Of a stretch of DNA of 64,000 nt, positions 55,731-64,000 are shown in pieces. Both the position numbers and the translations under genes were made by a program. The stretch spans positions 372,001 through 436,000 of the forward strand of contig NZ_OU015584.1 of assembly GCF_907165195.1 (NCBI RefSeq), read 5' to 3'. Position 1 is the stretch's first letter, and every line of letters begins with the position of its first letter. The notes below the pieces were generated by a model. It had not been told where the DNA came from, did not search any database, and saw nothing but the letters and a program-made list of their open reading frames with translations. The stretch comes from Parvicella tangerina. Lineage in GTDB: Bacteria > Bacteroidota > Bacteroidia > Flavobacteriales_D > Parvicellaceae.

Positions 55731-56147
55731 ATGAAAGATCAATTAGAGATAAATCAAGGAGAAATTAAATTAACATTCAACGAGTCTCATAAAGGCAAAG
55801 TCTACCTATCTGATTTGGGATTAAAGTCCGCAGGTTTGGATTTAGAAGCTGGTCTCTTGAGGTTTGTGATTGATATCAAAAACTTAGATCAAGTACATTT
55901 TGCAGCTGTTCCCACAATTGAATTTACCTACACGGAGGAAATGGGAGAGACGCACTGGCAATGTGATTTTAACGGTACCATGATAGCCGATAAACTTGAT
56001 CACCATGGTCATTCAACGGTAATTCTATTAAAAAGAAATGGAATAGAAGAGTTGATCCAGAGGCATGAAAATACTATGATTGTTCACGCTGAGTTTCCGA
56101 AGCCAGCTGTGATCGATCCAGAAAAATCTTATATCGCGCTTTTCTAG
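55731..56147 (+). CDS. Small hypothetical protein
   Basis: The ATG at 55731 (MKDQLEINQGEIKLTFNES) is chosen over an upstream one at 55692, because 55692 lies inside the probable -7 promoter box. The 138-residue protein has no signal peptide or membrane segment and alternates short beta-strands (GEIKLTF, GKVYLSDLGL, LRFVIDIKN) with acidic turns. I recognise no family. It is monocistronic by appearance: a promoter-like element stands before it and an intrinsic terminator behind it at 56173-56200. Confidence 0.7.
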   Translation: MKDQLEINQGEIKLTFNESHKGKVYLSDLGLKSAGLDLEAGLLRFVIDIKNLDQVHFAAVPTIEFTYTEEMGETHWQCDFNGTMIADKLDHHGHSTVILLKRNGIEELIQRHENTMIVHAEFPKPAVIDPEKSYIALF

Positions 56148-56172
56148 CAGGAGAGGTTAGCTGCTAGTAAGT

Positions 56173-56200
56173 ACAAGTTGTAAAACTTGTTCCTTTTTTT
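56173..56200 (+). terminator. Intrinsic terminator after the small hypothetical gene
   Basis: ACAAGTT and AACTTGT form a perfect 7-bp stem with a four-base GTAA loop, followed by TCC and seven T residues, 25 bp after the stop codon at 56147. This is a typical though short rho-independent terminator. Confidence 0.65.
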
Positions 56201-56234
56201 AGTTGTTACATTAAAGGTATAAAAACCACTCACT

Positions 56235-56867
56235 ATGAAGTTTTTATACCTTTATGTTTTTCTAGTATGTAGCTTACAAAGCTATTCGCAGTTGGATTAT
56301 TCGCATCAGTGTTTGACTTCTGAAAGTTTGATCAGAAATTCAGATTCATGTGAGGTCACTCTGCATGAGGAGCTAGTTAACTCGATTTTCCCTTTTTGGT
56401 ATGGTACGCCATGGGACTTCAATGGATATACAGATGTCCCGAACGAAGGGGTGGTTGCCTGTGGTTATTTTGTGAGCACCACTTTGAAACACGTAGGGTT
56501 CAACCTGAACAGGTACGATATTGCAAAGATGTATTCTTCTGATATTGTAAAGACATTATGTTTCAATGACTATTGGGTAGAGGAGGACTTCGAGAAATTC
56601 TTGTTTCGAATGCAAACAATGGATGATGGTCTTTACATAGTTGGATTATCCAGTCACGTTGGTTTTATTGAGCAGGTTAGAGGTAGAACGTATTTTATTC
56701 ATGCTAACTACATTGGGACGAATGGAGTAGAAAAAGAACTGGCAAGTTCTTCAGACGCCTTAAGTGGATCAGCTACATTCTGGCTTGGTAACTTCACTAA
56801 TAATGCCGAATTGATCGATGCATTTAAGGAAAAGAGGGTAATAAAGAAATTGGATAATATTGAGTAA
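56235..56867 (+). CDS. Secreted NlpC/P60-like cysteine peptidase or amidase (putative)
   Basis: A 210-residue exported protein with a signal peptide (1-18, ending SYSQ). A possible papain-like catalytic arrangement is visible: Cys76 in VVACGYFVSTTLKHVG, His141 in LSSHVGFIEQ and a polar residue near His156 in YFIHANY. The layout Cys-x(about 65)-His-x(about 15)-His/Asn fits NlpC/P60 or CHAP-type enzymes that cut peptidoglycan peptides. Sequence similarity beyond these spots is weak, so the catalytic role is a hypothesis. The gene converges with PorP/SprF, with four bases between stops. Confidence 0.55.
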   Translation: MKFLYLYVFLVCSLQSYSQLDYSHQCLTSESLIRNSDSCEVTLHEELVNSIFPFWYGTPWDFNGYTDVPNEGVVACGYFVSTTLKHVGFNLNRYDIAKMYSSDIVKTLCFNDYWVEEDFEKFLFRMQTMDDGLYIVGLSSHVGFIEQVRGRTYFIHANYIGTNGVEKELASSSDALSGSATFWLGNFTNNAELIDAFKEKRVIKKLDNIE

Positions 56868-56871
56868 TCAG

Positions 56872-57864
56872 TTATTCAAAACTACCCTTGGCATCTTTGT
56901 TTTCCTCGAATGATTGAGCTTTGTTGAACTTTACTCCCAGCATGAGTTCATGTGTTCCATTACTATAGTTATTAAGATTACTAATAGCAAAGTCATAGCT
57001 GTAGCCGATCTGAAGATTCTTTTTGTACGTAAATCCTATCATTGCGCTTGCCGCATTGGAAGCGAAACTGCTTGAACCATCCGTTCCTGGACCAAACATA
57101 CCTCTGTAAACGCCTCCTATCCACAATTGCTCCTTCCATATCAATCGGACCATTGGGTCAAACTGAATTGGAGCTGGTGTTACGAATTTGATGATCATGC
57201 CAGGTTCGATTTGAAAGTCATCACCAAGATCAAATTTATAGCCACCGTTAATATAGTAGTGATCTTCTAATCGACTTAAAGCTGTGTACTGCGCATTCGA
57301 AAATCGCAATTTGTTTTGAAGTAAGTTAGGAGCACTTGCTCCGAAATACCACTTGTCATGAAAAAGGTGAAATCCAAAAGAAGCATCTGGTATAATGTCT
57401 CTCATTACCGCATCAACTAAAACCTGATCACCTGCGGAATATAGATGAACTTTATGACCATCCAATTTCCATTCTAGAATTCCTGCACTAAGACCTAATG
57501 ATAACTTCACATCTTCGGTAATCTTAAAAATGTAGGAATACGAAAATTGCAGTCCTGTTCTTCTTGTTGGCCCAACGTGGTCAGTAAAGAGAAAGGCTCC
57601 CAATCCCATTTTCTGGTTGTTCAAAGGTCCCTCAACAGTTAGTGTGTATGTTCTTGGCGCATCTTGCAATCCCACCCATTGATAGCGGTGATTAGAAGTA
57701 ACATTTACCGTTTGGTTGGTCCCTCCAAGCGCTGGGTTATAGGCATAATTGTTAAAGAAATACTGACTGTACATTGGCACTTGTTGTGCAGTCAGTTGAC
57801 TGCCTCCAAGCAGCAAAAAACCAATGAATAAGATTCGTAACATATGTTTATGGTTAAATTTCAT
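56872..57864 (-). CDS. PorP/SprF family type IX secretion membrane protein
   Basis: A 330-residue outer-membrane protein of the PorP/SprF family: signal peptide (about 1-27), then the typical start QQVPMYSQYFFNNYAYNPALGG, and beta-strands through the C-terminus. SprF-like proteins associate with specific type B (CHU_C) T9SS cargo, such as SprB, during export and surface anchoring. It lies 10 bp behind the giant SprB-repeat protein, exactly that arrangement. This is strong contextual evidence that the two function together. Confidence 0.92.
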   Translation of the reverse strand: MKFNHKHMLRILFIGFLLLGGSQLTAQQVPMYSQYFFNNYAYNPALGGTNQTVNVTSNHRYQWVGLQDAPRTYTLTVEGPLNNQKMGLGAFLFTDHVGPTRRTGLQFSYSYIFKITEDVKLSLGLSAGILEWKLDGHKVHLYSAGDQVLVDAVMRDIIPDASFGFHLFHDKWYFGASAPNLLQNKLRFSNAQYTALSRLEDHYYINGGYKFDLGDDFQIEPGMIIKFVTPAPIQFDPMVRLIWKEQLWIGGVYRGMFGPGTDGSSSFASNAASAMIGFTYKKNLQIGYSYDFAISNLNNYSNGTHELMLGVKFNKAQSFEENKDAKGSFE

Positions 57865-57874
57865 AGTCCATTTT

Positions 57875-60800
57875 TTATCGCATGATCGTTATTGGTCCGG
57901 AATAGGTCTCTGGGAATAACGGATCATTTAATTCAATAATATAGTAGTAGGTTCCAACGGGAAGGTCTTTCCCATTGTACGTTCCATCCCATCGATCTGT
58001 ATATCCAACACTTCTGAATAACATCTCTCCCCATCTGTTGTAAACCTCCACAACTGATTGCGGGAATTGATCGATGTAGTCAATTTGCCAGTCATCATTA
58101 ACTCCATCAGCATTTGGTGTAAATCCATTAGGGAAAACAATTTGAGGGATCGGACGAACATGAATAGTATCTGAATTTACACAACCATTGGTGTCTGTAA
58201 CGAAAACAACATAATCTAGTTCATCAAGTAATTCGATGTCTGGGTTACTTGCCGTTGTATCATTAGGAGTAAGGAAGTTTGTACTTGGACTCCAGAAATA
58301 ACTTGATCCAGTTGGTCCAGTTGGACTTCCTCCTAATGTTTGGGTGGTGGATAATACTTCTGTGATGTCCTCACCAGCATCTACCACTGGAAGGGGATAC
58401 ATTTCAACGTCTACTGTGTCTGTGTGTGTACAGTTTAAGACAGAAACAGTTAATGTCATTTGCGTTATTCCAACCAATGTCGGACAAACCTCTACGGTAT
58501 CCGCAGAACTAACTACAGATGTAGGTGGAACGGTGTTCCATTCGTAGCTAGGCACGGCAGGCGCAGAATAAGAACCTGTCAAGACTGCGCAGTTGTTCAA
58601 ACAGAATGCAGTGTCAAGACCAGCATTAGCTAATACAATCGTAATTGTATCTACATCGGCAGTTTCAGTTGCAGTACAACCGTTTTCATCAGTTACCGTA
58701 ACTTCATAGGTAGTTGGATCAAGACCTGATATATCCTCCAAAGTACTAGTAAATGCACTTGCTGGATTAGTTACCCAACTAAAGTCTAATGTACCTGTTC
58801 CGCCTGTTGCAGTGATGTCTACGGCTCCGTCTTGTGAGTTAACACACTGTGCGTCTGTGATGTTATCAACAACAATTGAAATAGCTGCTGGAGCGGTTAA
58901 TGTTACGTCTCCATTTGTAGTACATCCATTAGCATCCGTGATGGTTAAGGTAATCGTTCCATCACAAAGTGCAGACTCAGTTGCGGTTGTATTTGCACTA
59001 CTTGACCATCCGTAGGTGTAAGGAAGCGTTCCTCCATCCACAATTGCGCTTACTTCACCGTTACAATCACCATTACATAAGGGGTCCTGAGCAAACTGAA
59101 TACCGAGAGCAAGGCTATCTGGTTCTTCAACAGTTCCAGAATAAACAGCTGAACAACCTGTGCCCGGATCTGTTGCAGTCACAAAATATTCACCAGCAGA
59201 TAATCCGTTTAGTGTGGAATTTGTACTAGCATCTTGCCACTCAAAATTCAAGCCTGCTCCACTTGCAGTTACCGATCCATCTGCAAGTCCAAAACAGCTT
59301 ACATCAGTTGCAGATATAGTTGCAGTAGGTGGATTAGTTGTACTTAACGGGATCATTATTGACTCCGTACAACCGTTATTATCCGTAACGTCAACAGTAT
59401 AAATACCAGCAGTTAAACCTGTTTCGGATAGAGAGTTTCCTGAGAATCCTCCAGGACCTGACCAGGATATGGTATAAGGAGTAACTCCACCACTAATGAT
59501 TAGATCAATGCTTCCATCGCTAGCGCCACAATTACTACCCGTTGCCAGATAATCAATATTGATGGTGTCACCATCAGCAATTGTCACTGGAACCACTCGC
59601 TTACAATCATTTGAGTCTGAAACTTCTAAGTTGTAAGTTCCGGCTGGAACGTTTGTTAATGTACTAGTCGTTTGACCTGTTGGAACCCATAAATAAGTAT
59701 ATGGAGTTGTTCCTCCAGAAACCGTCACATCAGCGCTTCCATCTGCGCCTCCATTACACGTAACATCTGTAATTACCACCACATCGTTATCTGGACCATC
59801 AATATTGTTGATAGTAGCTTCTAAATCTGTTGAGCAGCCCGTGGTGTTGTCCAAGAGGGTGTATGGATAGATACCAGCACATAGATCCGTATGGGAGGTT
59901 CCCGTAGTACCGTCATACCAGTTAATGGTATAATTTCCAGATCCTCCAGCACCAGTAACTGTAGCCTCACCGTCACATAGTCCGCAGGCAGCATCAACTT
60001 CTACCACTGAAGAACTTAATTGATTGTTGAAGTCTACATTTACAGAAGTTTGAATTTCACATCCATTTGCATCTGTGATGTTAATGTTGTTCACACCAAC
60101 ACAGAGTCCTGTTGCTGTTTGCGAAGATTGTCCTCCATCCCAAGTATAGGTATATCCAAGCGTTCCTCCTGATACAATTACCGTTGCTTCACCATCGCAG
60201 GCGATTGCACAACTTGCATCTTGAACAGTTGGTAAGCCCAGAATTAACTCATCTGGACCATCAATTTGTACAGAACCATTACTTACACAACCTAGCGCAT
60301 CAGTAACTGATACAAAATATTGTCCTTGAGAAAGTCCAGATTCTGAAGCATTGTCATCATTATCACCAGTTCCATCCATATCCCAATCGTAATTGAAAGG
60401 GCTGTTTCCTGTAGCTACAACAGATCCTGTACCATCTGCTAGCCCAAAACAACTTTCATCCGTTGATGAAACAGTAAGTTGTGGACCGTTGGTGGTTCCC
60501 AATGGAATAGTGATTTCTTCCATACAACCAGAAGCATCTGTGATTTCAATAGTGTATATACCAGGTAATAACCCTGTTTCACTATCATTCGTGCTTCCAC
60601 CAGCACTTGGTCCGCCTGTCCATAGATAAGTATATGGAGTGTTACTACCAGAAACGAGTATTGATATTGATCCATCTGCGTTTCCACAAGTGCCATCTGT
60701 TGCAATGTATTGGATGTCTATTGGGTCTGGTTCAGCGATCGATACGGGTACATTTCGCATACACCCGTTATCATCAATTACTTGAAGAGTATAATTACCC

Positions 60801-63800
60801 GCATTTACATTTGATAAAGTATTGGTGGAGTTTGCGATACCCACCCAGTTGTAATCGTAAGGAGTTGTTCCACCAGCAGGTGTTACCACAGCTCCTCCAT
60901 CACTACCTCCATTACATGTTACATCTGTTATTGACAGTGTTTCTCCAGTAGGTCCTCCAATATCATTGATTGTTGCATCCATTTGTAAGCTACACCCTGT
61001 TGTTGCGTCAGTTACTTCAAATGGATATAAACCTGAACACAGACCTGAAGTTGCGAGTGCATTCGTTCCGTCTGACCAAATCACATCGTATGTTCCTGAT
61101 CCACCCGATGGACTCACTGTTGCGGCACCATTACAATCACCACAAGTTGCATCTGTTGGAGTTACGCTAGCGGTTAAGGTGAAGTTCGTATCAATCATCA
61201 CGGAAGACTGGATTATACATCCATTGTCATCGGTTATGGTTACGGTATTCAGTCCTGCACATAAATTGGTAGCGGTTGCCGAGTTTGATCCTGTTGACCA
61301 AGTATAATTATAAGCTAAGCTACCACCAGAAACAATTGCCGTTGCTTCACCATCACAAGAAATATTACAACTAGCATCTACCGTATTTGGAACAGACAAC
61401 ACAAGAGCGTCTGGCTCGTTTATAGTTGCAGATGCATTTGTAATACAGCCAGTACCAGCATCTGTTACTTCTAGGGTGTAATCTCCAGTAGATACTGCTA
61501 AGATATCTGGGTTGGTCTCCCCACCCAGCATTGATGGTGTAGCATCATACCATTGATAAGATAGGGCACCTACAGCGCCAGAAACAGAAGAAGTAATTGA
61601 GCCGCTCGCATCGCCATTACATAACACATCAGAAGGTGAAAGTGTAACCGATGGCGCGTTAATATCACTTATCGTTATGTTTTCTGTAACCGTACAAAGG
61701 TTTGCATCTGAAACCTCTACCGTGTAGACTCCAGCAGACAGACCGCTTACTCCCGGAGTTGTAGGCCCTGATGGGTTAATCCAATTGATGCTCAGAGGGG
61801 ATACGCCTCCGCTTGTAGTGATGGTAATTGCACCATCCGCATTCCCACAAGTGGAAGGGGTTACCACTGAAGTGATGTCAATAGGAGTAGGTTCCAGAAT
61901 ATCCACAGGAACCACTCTAATACAACCGTTATCATCAATCATCTCTACATTATAAGTTCCTGCACCTAAATTACTTTGCGTATCTCCAGTCGACCCATCA
62001 TGTGGCCAGAAGTAAGAATAAGGAGCAGTTCCACCAATAGCTTCAACGAATGCAGTTCCATCATTATCTCCAGCACATGTCACATCTGTTGTAGTCAGAT
62101 TTTCACCTGTTGGACCACCGTTATCGTTAATGGTTACATCTTGATTGACAGTACATCCATTTCCGTCCGTGATTTCAACCGTATAGATGCCCGCACACAG
62201 ACCAGTAGTATTAGTGCCAGATGCACCATTAGACCAGAGGTATGATAAACCTCCCGTTCCACCAGTTCCTGACACTGTAGCCTCACCATTACAGATTCCG
62301 CAAGTTGCATCCACTGAGACAGCCGTAGCTGATAATTCATCAGGGGAGTCGATATCAATTCCTGCAAGAGTTGTAATACAACCTGCATCGTCAGTTACTT
62401 GAAGTGTATAAGTGTCAGCTGGAGCATTGGTTAAGTCTTCTTGCATTGAAATACCACTAGGGTTCCAGATGTAATTATAGGGAGCAGTTCCTCCTGATAC
62501 AGTAACATCGATACTTCCATCTGCATCACCGAAACAAGTCACGTCAGAAACGTTATCTAATGTAATGGTTGGCGCATTGATGTTGTTAATGATCACAGTG
62601 GTGTCTTCTTGACACATATTGTCGTCTGTAACGAAAAAGATGTAAGTACCTGCAGGCTGATTCGTTATATCGGCAGTTGTAGCGATTGAACTACCTCCAA
62701 ACTCCCAGTCATAGGTGTAGTCTGGAGAAGTCAAGGTTCCACCACTAACGTTGCTCGTTGCACTTCCATCAGAGAACGTACAATTGGCGTCTGCAGTAGT
62801 CACGTCAAAAATGATAGCAGCAGGCTCCGTTATTGTGAAGGTACTGTCTTCAGTACAAGTATTTCCATCAGTCACAGTTAAGGTATAGGTTCCAGCTCCT
62901 AGGTTAGAAAGGTCTTCATTGGTTGATGGTAAGTCCCAGTTGTACTGATAAGGTAGCACTCCATTCGAAACGGTTACATCAATTGCTCCATTTGTTTCTC
63001 CATTACATAGGTTGTCCGTAACGATAGCTGCAATGCCAATTTGTGCTGGTTCTGTGAGTGTATACGAATCGATCGCGATACAACCATTTGCGTCAGTTAC
63101 TGTAACCTGATACGCACCTGAAGCTTGACCAGAAAGATCTTCGTTATCATCGTTATCACCAGTTCCATCATTATCCCAGTCAAATGTGTAGTTTGTTGTT
63201 CCACCCGTTACAGTAATGTCAATGGCTCCAGAACCATCACCAAAACATGCAAGATCGGTTCCTGTTCCTGTAACATCCAAAACATCCGGTTCTACGATCG
63301 TTGCAGTAGCAGATGAAATACATCCTGTGGGGTCCTCCAATACTTCCACGTTATAGGTCCCCGGAGCTAATCCACTTAAATCTTCTGGATCTGTATACAT
63401 ACCTGTACCATTGTTATCCCAATCGTACGTGTAGATATTTGTTCCGTTAACCGTAATGTCAATTGTACCGTCAGCATCACCATTACAGGTAACATCTGTT
63501 GCTACGACACTAATACTTGGAGCTTGATCATTGCTCACGGCAATTACATCTGTCGCTGTACAGCCATTATCATCTGTTATATCCAGTTGATAGTTTCCGG
63601 CTCCAATTCCTGTTATATCAGCATCAATATCTGGCATTACAGAAGGAACACCAAGATCTGTCCAAGTATATGTATAATCTACGGCTGCCGTTCCACCGAC
63701 CACTGTAGCCGATACTGTACCATCCGAAAGGCCACACGATGGATCGATCGTAACAAAAGTGATCTCAATAGAGTCAGGTTGAACTACATCAATTGTGTTT

Positions 63801-64000
63801 CCTAATAAAGTACAACCGTTATCATCTGTGATATCGACAGTATAAGTCCCTGCCTCTAGACTGTTTAGGTCTTCCGTTGTAGCGGTGAAGCCATTCGGAC
63901 CAGTCCAAGAGAATTGGTATGGTGAGGTTCCTCCCGCTGGGTTTAGATTAATAGCTCCTGAAAGATCTTCAAAACATGTTAGGTCAGTAGAGTCTAAAGT
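57875..64000 (-). CDS. Giant SprB-repeat surface adhesin with gliding-type C-terminal domain, N-terminus outside window
   Basis: The reading frame is open from 64000 down to the stop at 57875, giving at least 2,041 residues and continuing beyond the window; an internal GTG at 63703 is not a start. At least 23 tandem SprB-type modules of about 70-80 residues follow each other. Each carries a DxxC-x(4-6)-(D/N)G core and ends near 'GxYxxxxxD-x-GC'. The C-terminal 130 residues include the CHU_C/type B T9SS domain (VFPNGFTPNADGVNDDW ... YNRWGE). Secretion by T9SS and retention at the surface for gliding or adhesion are expected, with the adjacent PorP/SprF protein as partner. Modules 8-22 form a higher-order repeat (see separate entry). 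Confidence 0.9.
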   Translation of the reverse strand, partial: TLDSTDLTCFEDLSGAINLNPAGGTSPYQFSWTGPNGFTATTEDLNSLEAGTYTVDITDDNGCTLLGNTIDVVQPDSIEITFVTIDPSCGLSDGTVSATVVGGTAAVDYTYTWTDLGVPSVMPDIDADITGIGAGNYQLDITDDNGCTATDVIAVSNDQAPSISVVATDVTCNGDADGTIDITVNGTNIYTYDWDNNGTGMYTDPEDLSGLAPGTYNVEVLEDPTGCISSATATIVEPDVLDVTGTGTDLACFGDGSGAIDITVTGGTTNYTFDWDNDGTGDNDDNEDLSGQASGAYQVTVTDANGCIAIDSYTLTEPAQIGIAAIVTDNLCNGETNGAIDVTVSNGVLPYQYNWDLPSTNEDLSNLGAGTYTLTVTDGNTCTEDSTFTITEPAAIIFDVTTADANCTFSDGSATSNVSGGTLTSPDYTYDWEFGGSSIATTADITNQPAGTYIFFVTDDNMCQEDTTVIINNINAPTITLDNVSDVTCFGDADGSIDVTVSGGTAPYNYIWNPSGISMQEDLTNAPADTYTLQVTDDAGCITTLAGIDIDSPDELSATAVSVDATCGICNGEATVSGTGGTGGLSYLWSNGASGTNTTGLCAGIYTVEITDGNGCTVNQDVTINDNGGPTGENLTTTDVTCAGDNDGTAFVEAIGGTAPYSYFWPHDGSTGDTQSNLGAGTYNVEMIDDNGCIRVVPVDILEPTPIDITSVVTPSTCGNADGAITITTSGGVSPLSINWINPSGPTTPGVSGLSAGVYTVEVSDANLCTVTENITISDINAPSVTLSPSDVLCNGDASGSITSSVSGAVGALSYQWYDATPSMLGGETNPDILAVSTGDYTLEVTDAGTGCITNASATINEPDALVLSVPNTVDASCNISCDGEATAIVSGGSLAYNYTWSTGSNSATATNLCAGLNTVTITDDNGCIIQSSVMIDTNFTLTASVTPTDATCGDCNGAATVSPSGGSGTYDVIWSDGTNALATSGLCSGLYPFEVTDATTGCSLQMDATINDIGGPTGETLSITDVTCNGGSDGGAVVTPAGGTTPYDYNWVGIANSTNTLSNVNAGNYTLQVIDDNGCMRNVPVSIAEPDPIDIQYIATDGTCGNADGSISILVSGSNTPYTYLWTGGPSAGGSTNDSETGLLPGIYTIEITDASGCMEEITIPLGTTNGPQLTVSSTDESCFGLADGTGSVVATGNSPFNYDWDMDGTGDNDDNASESGLSQGQYFVSVTDALGCVSNGSVQIDGPDELILGLPTVQDASCAIACDGEATVIVSGGTLGYTYTWDGGQSSQTATGLCVGVNNINITDANGCEIQTSVNVDFNNQLSSSVVEVDAACGLCDGEATVTGAGGSGNYTINWYDGTTGTSHTDLCAGIYPYTLLDNTTGCSTDLEATINNIDGPDNDVVVITDVTCNGGADGSADVTVSGGTTPYTYLWVPTGQTTSTLTNVPAGTYNLEVSDSNDCKRVVPVTIADGDTINIDYLATGSNCGASDGSIDLIISGGVTPYTISWSGPGGFSGNSLSETGLTAGIYTVDVTDNNGCTESIMIPLSTTNPPTATISATDVSCFGLADGSVTASGAGLNFEWQDASTNSTLNGLSAGEYFVTATDPGTGCSAVYSGTVEEPDSLALGIQFAQDPLCNGDCNGEVSAIVDGGTLPYTYGWSSSANTTATESALCDGTITLTITDANGCTTNGDVTLTAPAAISIVVDNITDAQCVNSQDGAVDITATGGTGTLDFSWVTNPASAFTSTLEDISGLDPTTYEVTVTDENGCTATETADVDTITIVLANAGLDTAFCLNNCAVLTGSYSAPAVPSYEWNTVPPTSVVSSADTVEVCPTLVGITQMTLTVSVLNCTHTDTVDVEMYPLPVVDAGEDITEVLSTTQTLGGSPTGPTGSSYFWSPSTNFLTPNDTTASNPDIELLDELDYVVFVTDTNGCVNSDTIHVRPIPQIVFPNGFTPNADGVNDDWQIDYIDQFPQSVVEVYNRWGEMLFRSVGYTDRWDGTYNGKDLPVGTYYYIIELNDPLFPETYSGPITIMR
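58855..62314 (-). repeat. Higher-order 386-residue (about 1,158 bp) repeat in the adhesin, nearly three copies
   Basis: Comparing module types shows a five-module block repeated. The order is CG-C(N/D)G(E/A)AT, then TDVTC(A/N)G, then NCG/TCGNADG, then SCFGLADG/LCNGDASG, then ASC-CDGEAT. The first module of each copy begins at 62314, 61156 and 59998 (VDATCGIC, TDATCGDC, VDAACGLC), exactly 386 residues apart. The third copy ends near 58855, after which a different module (TDAQC) leads to the C-terminal domain. Confidence 0.8.

Noticed and set aside
63701-63703. GTG as the start of the adhesin
   Set aside because: The frame continues open to the window edge and upstream residues form two more SprB modules, so the GTG codes for an internal valine.
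57928-63805. Many long open frames antisense or out of frame to the giant adhesin
   Set aside because: They are produced by the repetitive codon pattern of the SprB modules; none has a signal, domain or start context of its own.
1-64000. tRNA, rRNA, insertion sequence, prophage or CRISPR in this window
   Set aside because: No cloverleaf, transposase-like frame, terminal inverted repeat or direct-repeat array with spacers was found in the intergenic regions; repeats found are all within coding sequence.

Overview
The window comes from a member of the Bacteroidota, most likely a Flavobacteriales-type marine or aquatic bacterium; no species or family is claimed. The evidence is of four kinds. 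There are five proteins with type A and two with type B (CHU_C/gliding-type) type IX secretion (T9SS) C-terminal domains, plus a PorP/SprF partner. There is a TonB-dependent receptor with a carboxypeptidase-regulatory-like N-terminus. The methionine synthase lacks its homocysteine domain, as is usual in this phylum. Promoter-like TTG / TAnnTTTG elements replace sigma70 boxes. The DNA is AT-rich and densely coding. I see no tRNA, rRNA, insertion sequence, prophage or CRISPR array.

Layout. 1-5.7 kb (+): end of a MORN-like repeat protein, then a TonB receptor, a PagL-like lipid A deacylase and a GIN-domain lipoprotein in a tight cluster. 5.7-11.1 kb (-): ttcA behind four exported or hypothetical proteins of unknown role. 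11.2-20.6 kb (-): a methionine/threonine operon (OsmC, metZ, metX, rhodanese, thrA) under a clear SAM-I riboswitch with its terminator. It runs with almost no gaps into an M48 metallopeptidase and a TPR histidine kinase/LytTR regulator pair. 20.6-25.7 kb (-): secreted GH18 chitinase, a TPR-AraC membrane regulator and a TPR-SpoIIE phosphatase. 25.9-28.6 kb (+): metH. 28.6-33.9 kb (-): three T9SS cargo proteins, one resembling Porphyromonas peptidylarginine deiminase, and a lipoprotein with six copies of an FSEDWDNW repeat. 33.9-37.8 kb (+): DUF349 protein and dipeptidyl peptidase. 37.8-45.6 kb: a large beta-helix/PKD surface protein, a helical-repeat protein and another T9SS cargo. 45.7-53.4 kb (-): a complete isoleucine/valine operon ilvE-D-B-N-C-A. 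It is preceded by a 17-residue leader peptide rich in Ile/Val/Leu and a textbook attenuator. 53.5-56.9 kb (+): a second TPR-SpoIIE phosphatase, a small unknown protein and a putative NlpC/P60-like protein. 56.9-64 kb (-): a PorP/SprF protein and, cut by the window edge, a giant SprB-repeat adhesin containing a 386-residue higher-order repeat.

Two amino-acid operons use two different RNA switches that act before translation of the structural genes: SAM-I for Met/Thr and ribosome-mediated attenuation for Ile/Val. Since threonine is the substrate of IlvA, thrA and the ilv operon are metabolically connected. The T9SS cargo (chitinase, deiminase, adhesins) fits a surface-attached, polymer-degrading lifestyle. 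The most interesting items are the ilv attenuator, the FSEDWDNW repeat lipoprotein, the PPAD-like secreted enzyme, the adhesin super-repeat, the protease/two-component cluster fused to the methionine operon, and the fact that all five convergent gene junctions are 0-6 bp.
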